DNA from: Bradyrhizobium yuanmingense
GTDB lineage: Bacteria > Pseudomonadota > Alphaproteobacteria > Rhizobiales > Xanthobacteraceae
DNA: 64,000 bases
Direction of reading: 5' to 3'
NCBI RefSeq assembly: GCF_900094575.1
Contig: NZ_FMAE01000006.1
Span: 1-64,000 of the forward strand
Positions 25,917 through 35,044 of this stretch are shown here, one piece after another. Each line of letters begins with the position of its first letter. Position 1 is the first letter of the stretch. The position numbers and the translations under genes are program-made. The notes below the pieces were generated by a model. That model saw nothing but the letters and a program-made list of their open reading frames with translations, made no database searches and was not told where the DNA came from.

Positions 25917-26690
25917 CTAAGCCACCGGCGCCACCAACCGGCGGTACAGGTGCCATGTCGCATGCCCGAGCACCGGCAGCGTGACCACCAGCCCGAGAAA
26001 ATAGGGCAGCGCCGAGACGATCAGCAGCATCACGATCAATGCGGCCCAACCGATCATCGGCAGCGGGCTCGTCACCACCGCGCGCACGCTCGTCACCATG
26101 GCCGTGACGAAATCGACCTCGCGATCGAGCAGCAGCGGGAACGACACCACGGTCAGCGAGAACAGGATCAGCGACAGCACGGCCCCGACCGCATTGCCGA
26201 TGGCCAGGAACAGCAGGCCCTCGCTGGTCGTCAGCACCACCGTCATGAATTCCTGCAAGCTCGAGAACGAGGCGTTGAGGCCGAGCAGCAGCGCGATCAG
26301 GAGCCGCACCTGGTACATCCAGACCACGAAGACGAACAACGTCACGAAGGCCATCCAGCCGATCTCGCTGCGCGAGCGGATCGCGGACCAGATCGCAGCG
26401 AACGAGACCGGCTCGCCGCGCTCGCGGCGCCGGCTGACTTCGTAGAGGCCGATCGCAACGAACGGTCCGATCAGCGCGAAGCCGGCAGCGAGGGGATAGA
26501 CCAGGTAGACCATGCCGAAGGCGGTGAGACAGAGCATGATGACGATGCCGCCGGCGGCATAGAGCGCGCCGAAGCAGAGACCGTAGAGCGGCAGCGCCTG
26601 GAAATCACGCAGGCCCTCGACCAGCGCCTCGGCGATGTCGACCGCCGCCACGGGACGCACCACCGGATCGACCTTGCCCGAGATGGACAT
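25917..26690 (-). CDS. DUF2189 integral membrane protein
   Basis: 257 residues from ATG 26690 (MSISGKVDPVVRPV). At least six hydrophobic helices are visible (LCFGALYAAGGIVIMLCLTA; GWMAFVTLFVFVVWMYQ; GWAALIVMLLIVSALPYFLG). The N-terminal segment (DIAEALVEGLRDFQALPLYG) and GHATWHLYRRLV at the end match the DUF2189 layout. Function unknown; the family is common in alphaproteobacteria and sits in the inner membrane. It is convergent with the SRPBCC gene, separated by the repeat. Confidence 0.8.
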   Translation of the reverse strand: MSISGKVDPVVRPVAAVDIAEALVEGLRDFQALPLYGLCFGALYAAGGIVIMLCLTAFGMVYLVYPLAAGFALIGPFVAIGLYEVSRRRERGEPVSFAAIWSAIRSRSEIGWMAFVTLFVFVVWMYQVRLLIALLLGLNASFSSLQEFMTVVLTTSEGLLFLAIGNAVGAVLSLILFSLTVVSFPLLLDREVDFVTAMVTSVRAVVTSPLPMIGWAALIVMLLIVSALPYFLGLVVTLPVLGHATWHLYRRLVAPVA

Positions 26691-26930
26691 CAGCTTCCTC
26701 CGCACATCGGCGCGATCTTCGTCGCGCGCATGCCGCGATATTAGCGCCGCCGCGCGGCGGCGCAACTTGATGCCGGCCGGCGCAAAGGGTGGCAGTGAAA
26801 AGACGATGCTCGCACGGCGAAATCGTTAGCCTTTCGCGCGATTTTTGCACCGCCCGCTATGGACGGGGCAGATGATCGTGCCGCAAATTGCACCTCCGAA
26901 TACCGTCGCCCGAGAGCCGATCGCCTACCG

Positions 26931-29159
26931 ATGAGCCTGCGTACCCGGTTACTTATCCTCGTCATCGCGGCCATGCTCGTGCCGGCGATTCTGGTCGGGC
27001 TGCGCTTCGTGCAGAACCGGGCCAGCGAGATCGACGCGGCGCTGGCCAATCTCGCCGCATCCGCCGACGACATCGCCAGCGATCTCGGCGAGAAGATCCA
27101 GGGGACTGCCCAGCTTCATTACGGGCTCGCCCGTGCCCGCGACCTCGACACGCGCGACAAGGCGGCATGCTCGGCGTTTCTGTCGGATGTCCGCGAGGAA
27201 TATCCGCAGTTCACGGGTATCCTGACCATCGATCCCGACGGCAGGCTGTTCTGCGACTCGCTGCGGACCAACCGCACGCTCGACCTGAACGACCGCGGCT
27301 ATTTCAAAGAGGTCCAGACTCTTCACGGCCTCGTCGCGGTGGAACCGGTGTTCGGCCGCCTCACCGGACTGTCGGTGCTGCAGATCGCCTATCCGGTGCG
27401 ATCGGATACAGGCGCGCTGAAATTCGTGCTGCTGGCCTCCTTCAACCTGAACAAATTCGCGGAGTTTCACGACAAGCGGCTGCTCGCCGAGAAGGACATC
27501 CTGCTCGTCGACGCCAAGGGCACGGTCCTGGCCGCCCCCAAGCGCGGCGGCTGGAGCGTACCCATCGGCGGCTCCATTGCGGGCTCCGACCTGTTCCGCT
27601 TCGCGGCAGATCCCGACGGCGAACCATTCCGGGAGATCGCCGATCGCGACGGCCGCACGCAGATCTGGGGCGTTGCCCGCTCGCCCGCGATCCGCAAGGC
27701 CGGACTCTATATCTTGGTGGGGCGGTCCAAGGACGGACTGATCGCGGCAGCGAACCGCCGGCTTTACGAGGACATGGCGATCCTGGCGGTGGCCTCGCTG
27801 CTGCTCCTCGCCGGCCTCTGGATCCTCACGACGGTGAGCATCGGACGGCAGGTCGGGCGGCTCGCTGCCATGGCGAAGAGCCTGGGGCACGGCGATCTCA
27901 GCGCGCGCATTCCGGAGCCCCACCCGGGGGGCGAGCTCGGCGGGTTGATGACGCTGCTCAACAGCACGGCCGAATCGCTCGAGCAGCAGCGCGCCGCCAT
28001 CGCCGATCTCAGCCACAAGCTCAGCCAGTCGCAGAAGATGGAAGCCATGGGCCAGCTCACGGGCGGCGTGGCGCACGATTTCAACAATCTCCTGACCGTC
28101 ATTCTCGGCAATTCCGAGCACCTCGCCGACAGGCTTGCAGGTAACAAGGAATTGCACCGGATCGCCGACGACATTGCGACCGCCGCCGAGCGGGGTTCCG
28201 ACCTGACGCGGAGCCTGCTCGCCTTCGCGCGCAAGCAGCCGCTGCGGCCGCGCGAGATCGACATCGCCGAGCAGGTGACCGGCATGAAGCAGCTTCTGCA
28301 GCGGACCCTGGGCGAGCACATCGAATCCAGCTTCACGTTCGCGCCGGATCTCTGGCTCGCCAGCGTCGATCCCGGCCAATTGGCGACGGCCGTGCTCAAC
28401 CTCGTGCTCAACGCGCGCGACGCGATGCCTGACGGCGGCAAGCTGATGGTCGAGGTGCGGAATGCATCGCTCGGTGAATCCGACCTCGACGTCAACGGCG
28501 AGCCGCGGCCCGGCGACTACGTCATGCTGGCCGTGAAGGATACCGGGTCCGGCATGAGCAGCGAGGTGTTGCAGCGCGCGTTCGAGCCGTTCTTCACCAC
28601 CAAGGAGGTCGGCAAGGGGACCGGCCTTGGCCTCAGCATGGTCTACGGATTTGCGCAGCAATCCGGCGGACTCGTGCAGATGCAGTCCGAACCGGGTCAA
28701 GGCAGCGTGGTCAGGCTGTTCTTTCCTCGCCTGCCGACGTCGTCGAGCGAGGAGCCGTCACCGGCAGCGCGTGTCGCCGCACCCGAGGGATACGAAACGA
28801 TCCTCGTCGTCGAGGACGACGACATGGTGCGCGCCTATGTCGAGAACGAGCTGAAGGCGCTCGGCTACCGCGTCATCACGACGGCAAACGGACCCGCGGC
28901 GCTGGACGTGCTGCGCCAGTCCGCGGACATCCAGCTGCTGTTCACCGACGTCGTGATGCCCGGCGGCATGTTCGGGCCGGAGCTGGCGAGGCAGGCCGTT
29001 CAACTGCGGCCTGGCCTCAAGGTGCTCTTCACGTCCGGCTACAGCCAGGATCCGGTCAAGACGCCCGACGGGATCGACGCGCGCATTCTGACCAAGCCGT
29101 TCCGGCGCAAGGAGCTCGCCGCAATGCTGCGCGCGGCCCTCTCGGAGCCGCCGCGCTAG
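26931..29159 (+). CDS. Hybrid sensor histidine kinase with dCache-type sensor
   Basis: 742 residues from ATG 26931. TM1 is at about 6-22, then a periplasmic Cache-like sensor domain to about 285 (FCDSLRTNRTLDLNDRGYFK is the typical ligand-binding strand), TM2 at about 285-305, a HAMP linker, HisKA with phospho-acceptor His382 (LTGGVAHDFNNLLTVILGNS), HATPase_c (DTGSGMSSEVL; FEPFFTTKEVGKGTGLGLSM) and a C-terminal receiver domain with phospho-Asp673 (LFTDVVMPGGMF). It should autophosphorylate and pass phosphate within the same chain. No response-regulator partner is adjacent. No clear Shine-Dalgarno is seen. Confidence 0.9.
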   Translation: MSLRTRLLILVIAAMLVPAILVGLRFVQNRASEIDAALANLAASADDIASDLGEKIQGTAQLHYGLARARDLDTRDKAACSAFLSDVREEYPQFTGILTIDPDGRLFCDSLRTNRTLDLNDRGYFKEVQTLHGLVAVEPVFGRLTGLSVLQIAYPVRSDTGALKFVLLASFNLNKFAEFHDKRLLAEKDILLVDAKGTVLAAPKRGGWSVPIGGSIAGSDLFRFAADPDGEPFREIADRDGRTQIWGVARSPAIRKAGLYILVGRSKDGLIAAANRRLYEDMAILAVASLLLLAGLWILTTVSIGRQVGRLAAMAKSLGHGDLSARIPEPHPGGELGGLMTLLNSTAESLEQQRAAIADLSHKLSQSQKMEAMGQLTGGVAHDFNNLLTVILGNSEHLADRLAGNKELHRIADDIATAAERGSDLTRSLLAFARKQPLRPREIDIAEQVTGMKQLLQRTLGEHIESSFTFAPDLWLASVDPGQLATAVLNLVLNARDAMPDGGKLMVEVRNASLGESDLDVNGEPRPGDYVMLAVKDTGSGMSSEVLQRAFEPFFTTKEVGKGTGLGLSMVYGFAQQSGGLVQMQSEPGQGSVVRLFFPRLPTSSSEEPSPAARVAAPEGYETILVVEDDDMVRAYVENELKALGYRVITTANGPAALDVLRQSADIQLLFTDVVMPGGMFGPELARQAVQLRPGLKVLFTSGYSQDPVKTPDGIDARILTKPFRRKELAAMLRAALSEPPR

Positions 29160-29160
29160 A

Positions 29161-29610
29161 TCAGGACGCGATCGTGAGCTGCAGCGCCACTGCGAGATTG
29201 GCGGCGAACAGAGCCGCATCGATGACGAAGATCCGGAGCATCGGGCCCTTCAACACCGGCCAATAGGCCACCCCGACGCGGCCGCCGCGCATCAGCACCG
29301 GGACGTTATAGGCGAACTGGCTGAAATGGCAGGCGGCAAAGAACAGGAACAGCGCGAGCTGCGCTTCGACCGGTTGGAAGAAGGACGGACGGGCGGCCAG
29401 AAGATAGAGCGACAAGAGCCCGATCGGCAGATTCATGCCGCCGAGGAACGCAACGCTCGCCGCAAGGGTCGGCGCGATCGGATTGCTGCGCTCCTCCCGC
29501 GGCAGCAGGATCTTCAACGTGTTGGTTTGCGCGATGCTGAACTGGATGAACGCGCCCACGAACCAGAGCGTGTTGAGAAGCAGGACGATATCCGAAAATC
29601 GCATGGTCAT
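29161..29610 (-). CDS. Four-helix membrane protein, function unknown
   Basis: 149 residues, ATG 29610 (MTMRFSDIVLLLNTLWF; Met3 also possible). Hydrophobic stretches lie at about 8-26, 45-65, 85-105 and 125-145. It overlaps the end of the upstream NTF2-like gene as ATGA (29607-29610), which implies translational coupling and joint control by the MarR regulator. I do not recognise the family. The convergent kinase gene ends 1 nt away. Confidence 0.75.
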   Translation of the reverse strand: MTMRFSDIVLLLNTLWFVGAFIQFSIAQTNTLKILLPREERSNPIAPTLAASVAFLGGMNLPIGLLSLYLLAARPSFFQPVEAQLALFLFFAACHFSQFAYNVPVLMRGGRVGVAYWPVLKGPMLRIFVIDAALFAANLAVALQLTIAS

Positions 29611-29960
29611 TTTCCGTAAAAGGCTTCACTGCGCACCACACGGCCCGCATCGTCGAAGTCCATGAATTCGCTGGCGCGCGTATCGCCCAATTGCCACCAC
29701 ACCGTCAGTCGCGCGATCGCCTCGTCCCAGCTCCAGTCCAGGATCTTCAGGTCGGCGCTTTCGATGTGGCCGTAGGCTTTCCGCCAGTAGGCGCGAATGT
29801 TCTCGGCGCCGGTGACAGTCGGAGACCCCGTCAGGGTGAGCGCGAGAGGACTGCGCATCTGTGCATCGTCGGCGAAATGGGCGACGACCGCGTCGATGTC
29901 CACTTTGCACCAGTTCGCGCACCATGCCGCGACGAAGCTTGCAGCGGCCGCGCGGTCCAT
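29607..29960 (-). CDS. NTF2/SnoaL-like small protein
   Basis: 117 residues from ATG 29960 (MDRAAAASFVAAWCANWCKV). The cone-shaped NTF2-like fold shows as DIDAVVAHFADDAQMRSPLA, AYWRKAYGHIESADLKILDW and AIARLTVWWQLGDTRASEFM. Such domains bind or turn over small molecules. An alternative start (GTG 29975 or ATG 30017) is possible, but the upstream text is not conserved. The stop overlaps the next gene as ATGA. It is transcribed just downstream of a perfect operator at 30032-30046. Confidence 0.75.
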   Translation of the reverse strand: MDRAAAASFVAAWCANWCKVDIDAVVAHFADDAQMRSPLALTLTGSPTVTGAENIRAYWRKAYGHIESADLKILDWSWDEAIARLTVWWQLGDTRASEFMDFDDAGRVVRSEAFYGK

Positions 29961-30031
29961 TGCCTGTCCGCTCACGACACGGATCCTCCCTTCGGCTTGT
30001 GGCCCGGAAGGTGGCAAAGCGCGCGCCTCAT

Positions 30032-30046
30032 GTCAACTATGTTGAC
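30032..30046 (-). promoter_or_regulatory. Probable MarR operator before the NTF2-like pair
   Basis: A perfect inverted repeat GTCAAC-TAT-GTTGAC. Its minus-strand copy contains TTGACA, a -35-like hexamer reading toward the NTF2-like gene, so a bound repressor would block initiation. The MarR gene lies just upstream. Confidence 0.65.
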
Positions 30047-30058
30047 TTGAGATTTCGG

Positions 30059-30526
30059 TCAGTTGTTGTCGGCGATCGCCTCCATCACGCCGATCCATCC
30101 GGCCGCACCGCTCGCCCCGGCGCGCGCGAACGCTTCGCGCAGGACCTGGCGCTCGTGGTCCGAGGCCCGTTGCTCGATGCGCCGCCCCGCTTCCGTCAGG
30201 CGCAGCAATTTCGAGCGGTGCTGCTCCGGCGCCCGCTTCGAGGTCAGGAGCTTGCGCTCGAGGAGCAGATTGAGCGGCCGGTTGAGAGCCTGCTTGGAAA
30301 TGCCGAGGATCTCGATCAGCGCTCCGATGGCGATGTCGGGCCGGCGCGCCACAACGTAGAGGATGCGATGGTGCGGACGCGACAGGCCCTGCTTGGCCAG
30401 ATATGCGTCGGCCTGCAGCGTCATGCCGCGCCAGCCGTAGTACATGAGCTCCAGCGCCGTATCGAGCTCGTGCAGCTTTGCAAGCGAGGCGCGGTGAAGC
30501 CCCGCGGCTTGAGACGTCTTTGCCAT
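30059..30526 (-). CDS. MarR-family regulator
   Basis: 155 residues. The winged HTH lies at about 65-110: RRPDIAIGALIEILGISKQA, LNRPLNLLLERKLLTSKRAP, with wing QHRSKLLRLTEAGRR. Long helices at both ends form the dimer interface. It starts 10 nt after the acyl-CoA synthetase stop on the same strand, so they form an operon, and it precedes the GTCAAC/GTTGAC operator and the NTF2-like pair. It probably represses these genes in response to an aromatic or acyl compound. Confidence 0.88.
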   Translation of the reverse strand: MAKTSQAAGLHRASLAKLHELDTALELMYYGWRGMTLQADAYLAKQGLSRPHHRILYVVARRPDIAIGALIEILGISKQALNRPLNLLLERKLLTSKRAPEQHRSKLLRLTEAGRRIEQRASDHERQVLREAFARAGASGAAGWIGVMEAIADNN

Positions 30527-30535
30527 GATTGGAAG

Positions 30536-32146
30536 CTAGCCTCTCGCCCGCAGCTCGCGGCGCAGCACCTTGCCGGTCGCCGTCATCGGCAGCGTCTCCG
30601 TGAATTCGACGAAGCGCGGATATTCGTGCGCGGCAAGCTGCACCTTGACGAAGTCCTGAATCTCGCGCGCGAGCGCGTCGCTGCCGGCAAAGCCCGGACG
30701 CAGCACGATCCAGGCCTTGATCGATTCGGTACGGATCGGATCGGGAATGCCGACCACCGCAGCCATGGCCACCGACGGATGTTTCATCAGCGTGTGCTCG
30801 ATCTCGGAAGGGCCGACGCGGTAGCCGGCGGTGGTGATGACGTCGTCCTCGCGGCTGACGTACCAGAAATAGCCGTCCTCGTCCTGCACGCCGAGATCGC
30901 CGGTGAGGAGGAAGTCGCCGGCGTATTTCTTCGCGGTCGCCTCCGGATTGCGCCAATATTCGAGCATGGTGACGGGGCACGGCTGGCGCACGCCGATGAT
31001 GCCGCGCTGCCCCCGCGGCAATTCCTCGCCCTTGTCGTTGACGATGCGGACATCGAAGCCCGGCGTCGCCTTGCCCATCGAACCCGGGCGGATCGGAAAC
31101 AGGTTCGCGTTGCTGCCGATCACGAGGTTGCACTCGGTCTGGCCGAACACCTCATGCGCGTCGACACCAAACGTCTCGCGCACCCAGCCGAGCAATTCAC
31201 CCCCGAGCGATTCGCCGCCGGTGAAGATGCTGCGCAGCTTGACGCCGGAATGCTTGACGCCGGCCTGCCGCATCAGCTTCAGCGCCGTCGGCGGCAGGAA
31301 GACGTTGCGGACGGCAAGATCGGCCATCATCTGCATCGCCGCCTGCGGCTCGAATTTCCGCGCGCGATGGCCGACCAGGGGAATGCCGTGGTACCAGAAC
31401 GCGAGCAGACCGTTGATGAGCCCGCCGATCCAGGCCCAATCCGCCGGCGTCCACATGAGATCGCCGGGCTTGGGCAAAAAGTTGTGGCACATCTCCACGT
31501 TCGGCAGATGGCCGAGCACGACACGATGCGCATGCAGCGCGCCCTTCGGGTTACCCGTCGTGCCCGATGTGTAGATGATCAGGGCGGGATCGTCGGCCGA
31601 GGTGTCCGCGCGCGTAAAGTCGGGCGAAGCGGCCTTCACCGCATCCCAGAACGATGTCGTGCCGGTGGGCACGCGCGCGCCGACGATGTAGACGCTCCTC
31701 AGCTCCGGCAGGCGGTCGCGGATCTTGGACAGCTTTTCCCAGCCAGCTTCGTCGGTGACGATCGCCTTGGCCTCGGAGTTCGACAGACGGAATTCCAGCG
31801 CGTCCTCGCCGAACAGGGCGAACAGCGGGATCGAGATCAGGGCCGAGCGAAACGCCGCCATGTGCACGATCGGCAATTCCAGCGACTGCGACAGGAACAC
31901 CGCGACGCGGTCGCCCCGCACAAGCCCGTCCGCCCACAGCACATTGGCGAAGCGGCGCGACATCTCCGCGATCTCGTCGAAGGTGGTGCGGCTGGTGGCG
32001 CCGGTGTCGTCGACATAGATCAGCGCAAGCCGGCCGGTGCCGTCGGCATGGCGATCGCAGCACGCCTCCGCGATGTTGAAGCGCGCGGGGATATCCCAAC
32101 GGAAGTTGCGGACGAGTTCGTCGTAGCTTGCGGCTTCGGTCAGCAT
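30536..32146 (-). CDS. Acyl-CoA synthetase (AMP-forming)
   Basis: 536 residues from ATG 32146. AMP-binding motifs are complete: P-loop YTSGTTGNPKG, substrate region EVFGQTECNLV, adenylate motif LTGDLGVQDEDGYFWYVSRE, hinge then the C-domain with catalytic Lys in TATGKVLRREL near the end. The layout resembles ACSM-type medium-chain or aryl acyl-CoA synthetases. It activates a carboxylic acid by ATP to the CoA thioester; the substrate is unknown. It heads an operon with the MarR gene 10 nt downstream. No Shine-Dalgarno is obvious. Confidence 0.9.
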   Translation of the reverse strand: MLTEAASYDELVRNFRWDIPARFNIAEACCDRHADGTGRLALIYVDDTGATSRTTFDEIAEMSRRFANVLWADGLVRGDRVAVFLSQSLELPIVHMAAFRSALISIPLFALFGEDALEFRLSNSEAKAIVTDEAGWEKLSKIRDRLPELRSVYIVGARVPTGTTSFWDAVKAASPDFTRADTSADDPALIIYTSGTTGNPKGALHAHRVVLGHLPNVEMCHNFLPKPGDLMWTPADWAWIGGLINGLLAFWYHGIPLVGHRARKFEPQAAMQMMADLAVRNVFLPPTALKLMRQAGVKHSGVKLRSIFTGGESLGGELLGWVRETFGVDAHEVFGQTECNLVIGSNANLFPIRPGSMGKATPGFDVRIVNDKGEELPRGQRGIIGVRQPCPVTMLEYWRNPEATAKKYAGDFLLTGDLGVQDEDGYFWYVSREDDVITTAGYRVGPSEIEHTLMKHPSVAMAAVVGIPDPIRTESIKAWIVLRPGFAGSDALAREIQDFVKVQLAAHEYPRFVEFTETLPMTATGKVLRRELRARG

Positions 32147-32221
32147 GGGCTTGGTCGTTTCCGGTGTCTTGTTATTATCGTTCAGTCTAGGGCCGCGGGC
32201 GCACGGGACAAGTCCCTCGCC

Positions 32222-32325
32222 GTCATTCCGGGGCGCCCGAAGGGCGAGCCCGGAATCCATCGGGCCACAGGAAATGCCGCTTGATGGATTCCGGGTTCGA
32301 CGCTGACGCGTCGCCCCGGAATGAC
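32222..32325. repeat. Palindromic repeat, 'GTCATTCCGGGGCG' type
   Basis: About 104 bp; arms GTCATTCCGGGGCGCCCGAA and CGCCCCGGAATGAC, inner GGAATCCATCG / GATGGATTCC. It separates the synthetase from the epoxide hydrolase gene. Confidence 0.8.
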
Positions 32326-32334
32326 GGCGGAGAC

Positions 32335-33471
32335 TCACCGCACGGTCGCAAAAAACTTCCGGACATCGCGCACGAACAGCTCCGGCTGCTCGAAGGCGGC
32401 GAAGTGACCGCCCTTCTCCATCTCGCTCCAGTGAGTGATGCCGGGGAAGTTCGGCTCCATCCAGCGCCGCACCGGCGTGATGATCTCCTTTGGAAACACC
32501 GCGACGCCCGTCGGCACCTTCACCACCGGCGTGGTGCGGCGCTTGCCAAAGCTCTCCCAATAGAGCCGCGCCGACGAGGTCGCCGTCTGCGTCGCCCAAT
32601 AGAGCATGACGTTGTCGAGCAGCTCGTCCTTGCTGAAGATGTTTTCGGGGTGGCCATTGCAATCGGTCCAGGCCCAGAATTTTTCCAGGATCCAGGCCGC
32701 CTGGCCGCTCGGCGAATCCGTCAGGCCATAGCCGAGCGTCTGCGGCCGCGTCGACTGCTGCTTGGAATAGCCGGAGTCGAGATCGGCGTAGTGCTTGAGG
32801 CCGGCCAGCGCCCGCTTCTCCTCTGGCGTCGGCTCGCCCTCGACCTTCGGCGCCGCGTTGAAGGCGAGCGTGATGTGGATGCCGGCGCAATGCTCAGCGT
32901 CCTGCGCTCCGAGCGAGGTCGTCACCGCCGAGCCCCAGTCGCCGCCTTGCGCGCCATAACGCGCGTAGCCCAGGCGGTCCATCAGCTTGGCCCAGGTCGC
33001 GGCAATGCGATCGACGCCCCAGCCGGTGGTCCCCGGCTTGCCCGAGAAGCCGAAGCCAGGCAGCGAGGGGCAGATCACGTGAAAGGCATCGGCGGGATTG
33101 CCGCCATGCGCGGCGGGATCGGTGAGCGGCGCGATCACCTTCTGGAACTCGACGATGGAGCCGGGCCAGCCGTGGGTGATGATCAACGGAAGCGCCGACG
33201 GCTCCTTCGCGCGCGCATGAATGAAGTGGATGTCGAGGCCGTCGATCTCCGTGGTGAACTGCGCAAAGCGATTGAGCTTTGCCTCGCGCGAGCGCCAGTC
33301 ATACTCGTTGGCCCAATAGGTGCAGATCTCCTGGATCCATTTCAGCGGCGCGCCCTGGCTCCAGTCGTCGACCAGCTCGCGCTCCGGCCAGCGCGTGCGG
33401 GCGAGGCGTGACTTCAGGTCGGCGAGGACGTCGTCGCTGATGGCGATGCGAAACGGCTTGATGACGGTCAT
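32335..33471 (-). CDS. Epoxide hydrolase (alpha/beta hydrolase, EHN domain)
   Basis: 378 residues. The N-terminal EHN domain (FRIAISDDVLADLKSRLART) is followed by the oxyanion motif THGWPGS (about 99-105), nucleophile Asp178 in GAQGGDWGSAV, and catalytic His in the late motif EKGGHFAAFEQPEL. The length and order match eukaryotic-like microsomal epoxide hydrolases found in proteobacteria. It should open epoxides to diols. There is no clear operon partner; the synthetase 188 nt downstream is separated by a repeat. Confidence 0.9.
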   Translation of the reverse strand: MTVIKPFRIAISDDVLADLKSRLARTRWPERELVDDWSQGAPLKWIQEICTYWANEYDWRSREAKLNRFAQFTTEIDGLDIHFIHARAKEPSALPLIITHGWPGSIVEFQKVIAPLTDPAAHGGNPADAFHVICPSLPGFGFSGKPGTTGWGVDRIAATWAKLMDRLGYARYGAQGGDWGSAVTTSLGAQDAEHCAGIHITLAFNAAPKVEGEPTPEEKRALAGLKHYADLDSGYSKQQSTRPQTLGYGLTDSPSGQAAWILEKFWAWTDCNGHPENIFSKDELLDNVMLYWATQTATSSARLYWESFGKRRTTPVVKVPTGVAVFPKEIITPVRRWMEPNFPGITHWSEMEKGGHFAAFEQPELFVRDVRKFFATVR

Positions 33472-33534
33472 CGGTTGCTCCCGATTTGTTTCTGCCGGGA
33501 GAGTAGACCGAACCTATGCGGCATCAAAGGTGCC

Positions 33535-33676
33535 CCTTCTCCCCTTGTGGGAGAAGGTGGCGCGAAGCGCCGGATGAGGGGTCTCTATCCGCGTGAACTA
33601 CTGGGAGAGGATCGCACCCCTCACCCGTCTCGCCGCTACGCGGCGAGCCACCCTCTCCCACAAGGGGAGAGGGGAA
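33535..33676. repeat. Palindromic repeat, 'CTCCCCTTGTGGGAGA' type
   Basis: About 140 bp, arms CTTCTCCCCTTGTGGGAGAA and CTCTCCCACAAGGGGAGAGG with inner GCGAAGCGCC and CTCGCCGC motifs. Same family as 25755-25903. Confidence 0.8.
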
Positions 33677-33680
33677 GAAG

Positions 33681-34136
33681 CTAGCCCGACAGCGCGGCCT
33701 TCACGAGACCAGACGCCTTGCCAAAATCCATCTGGCCCGCGTATTTCGCGCGCAGCACGGCGATCACCTTGCCCATGTCCTTCATGCCGCCCGCACCCGT
33801 CTCGGCGATCGCATCCGCAATCGCCTTCTTCACGTCGTCATCGGACATCTGCTTCGGCAGATACGCCGAGATCACCGCGATCTCCTCGCGCTCCTGTGCG
33901 GCAAGCTCGGCGCGGCCGCCCTTGTCATAGAGCTCGACCGCCTCCTGACGCTGCTTGATCATCTTCTGCAGCACTGCCAGGATGTCGGCGTCCGACAGCG
34001 GCGGCTTGCCGCTGCCGCGCGCGTCGATGTCGGCGTTCTTGATGGTCGAGTTGACCATGCGCAGCGTGGACAGCTTGCGCTCGTCCTTGGCCTTCATGGC
34101 CTCCTTGACCGCATTGTTGATGTCGTCGCGCAGCAT
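33681..34136 (-). CDS. GatB/YqeY domain protein
   Basis: 151 residues. The all-helical YqeY fold is seen in MLRDDINNAVKEAMKAKDER, KLSTLRMVNSTIKNADI, ILAVLQKMIKQRQEAVELYD, and VISAYLPKQMSDDDVKKAI. The YqeY family is thought to act with tRNA amidotransferase-type chemistry, but no function is proven. It is often near dnaG and rpoD in alphaproteobacteria; here it is 12 kb away, between the epoxide hydrolase and the carA region. Confidence 0.9.
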   Translation of the reverse strand: MLRDDINNAVKEAMKAKDERKLSTLRMVNSTIKNADIDARGSGKPPLSDADILAVLQKMIKQRQEAVELYDKGGRAELAAQEREEIAVISAYLPKQMSDDDVKKAIADAIAETGAGGMKDMGKVIAVLRAKYAGQMDFGKASGLVKAALSG

Positions 34137-34187
34137 GATCGTGATCCCTTCGAATATCCAACGCTTGATCTAGGCCGTTCGTGGCCT

Positions 34188-34898
34188 TCAGACAACCTCG
34201 GTTCGGAGCCATTCGGTCAGCGCTTGAACGGTCGCTTCCGGCCGCTCGGCTTGCGGCAGGTGCCCACAGCGATCGAGGATCACGAGCCTGGCGCCGGCGA
34301 TCCCCTCGGCCATCTCCTTGGAGAAGGCGTTGGGGATGGTGTTGTCGGCATCGCCCGTCAGCACCAGCGTCGGGCATTTGATTGTCGCTAAGGTCGGCCG
34401 CGAATCCGCCCGCGCGATGATCGCGGCCTGCTGCCGCAGATAGCCTTCGACGCCGACGTCCTCGTCCTGCGCATGCACGAGCCTGAGAATCTCGGCGTCA
34501 TCACGCCGCGACGGATGCACGAGCTCTGGAAAGCTCTCCTCGCGCACGGCGCGCAGCTCACCGCGTCTTGCGCGCTCCATCTGGGCACGGCGGCGTGCGG
34601 TGGCCTCCGGCGTGTCGGGCCGCGCCTGCGTGTTGATCAGCGCGAGCTTTGTCACGCGCTCGCTGGCCTGGCGCATGATCTCGAAGGCGATGTAGCCACC
34701 CATGGAATGGCCGGCGAGGGCAAAGCACGGCGGCGCCTCGGCGAGGATGCGGCGGGCGATCGCAACCATGCTGTCGTCGCGGATGTGATTGGCGACCGTC
34801 ACCGGCCCGAAACGCCAGAGCGCAGGGATCACGGGCGCATAGATCCGGGCCGAGGACGCCAGCCCCGGAACCAGCACAATGGGGGTGGTCTGGTCCAT
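34188..34898 (-). CDS. Alpha/beta-fold hydrolase
   Basis: 236 residues from ATG 34898 (MDQTTPIVLVPGLASS). Nucleophile Ser in ALAGHSMGGYIAFEIMRQA, acid in VLTGDADNTIPNAFSKEMA, catalytic His in DRCGHLPQAERPEAT. The length and motifs match small carboxyl-ester hydrolases (pimeloyl-ester or esterase type). The substrate is unknown. It is divergent from carA, sharing 146 nt of upstream DNA. Confidence 0.88.
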   Translation of the reverse strand: MDQTTPIVLVPGLASSARIYAPVIPALWRFGPVTVANHIRDDSMVAIARRILAEAPPCFALAGHSMGGYIAFEIMRQASERVTKLALINTQARPDTPEATARRRAQMERARRGELRAVREESFPELVHPSRRDDAEILRLVHAQDEDVGVEGYLRQQAAIIARADSRPTLATIKCPTLVLTGDADNTIPNAFSKEMAEGIAGARLVILDRCGHLPQAERPEATVQALTEWLRTEVV

Positions 34899-35044
34899 TA
34901 TTGCCTCGCAAGCCCAGGAAATTGCCGGAAATTGTGCGTCCGAGCTTAAGGGTGGGAGGAGGCCTGTCAAATATGCAAAAACGCATGTGAATCGGCCCTC
35001 TCTCGCTTTGACGTGCACACGCGGGGGGCTTATGAAGCGGGCTC

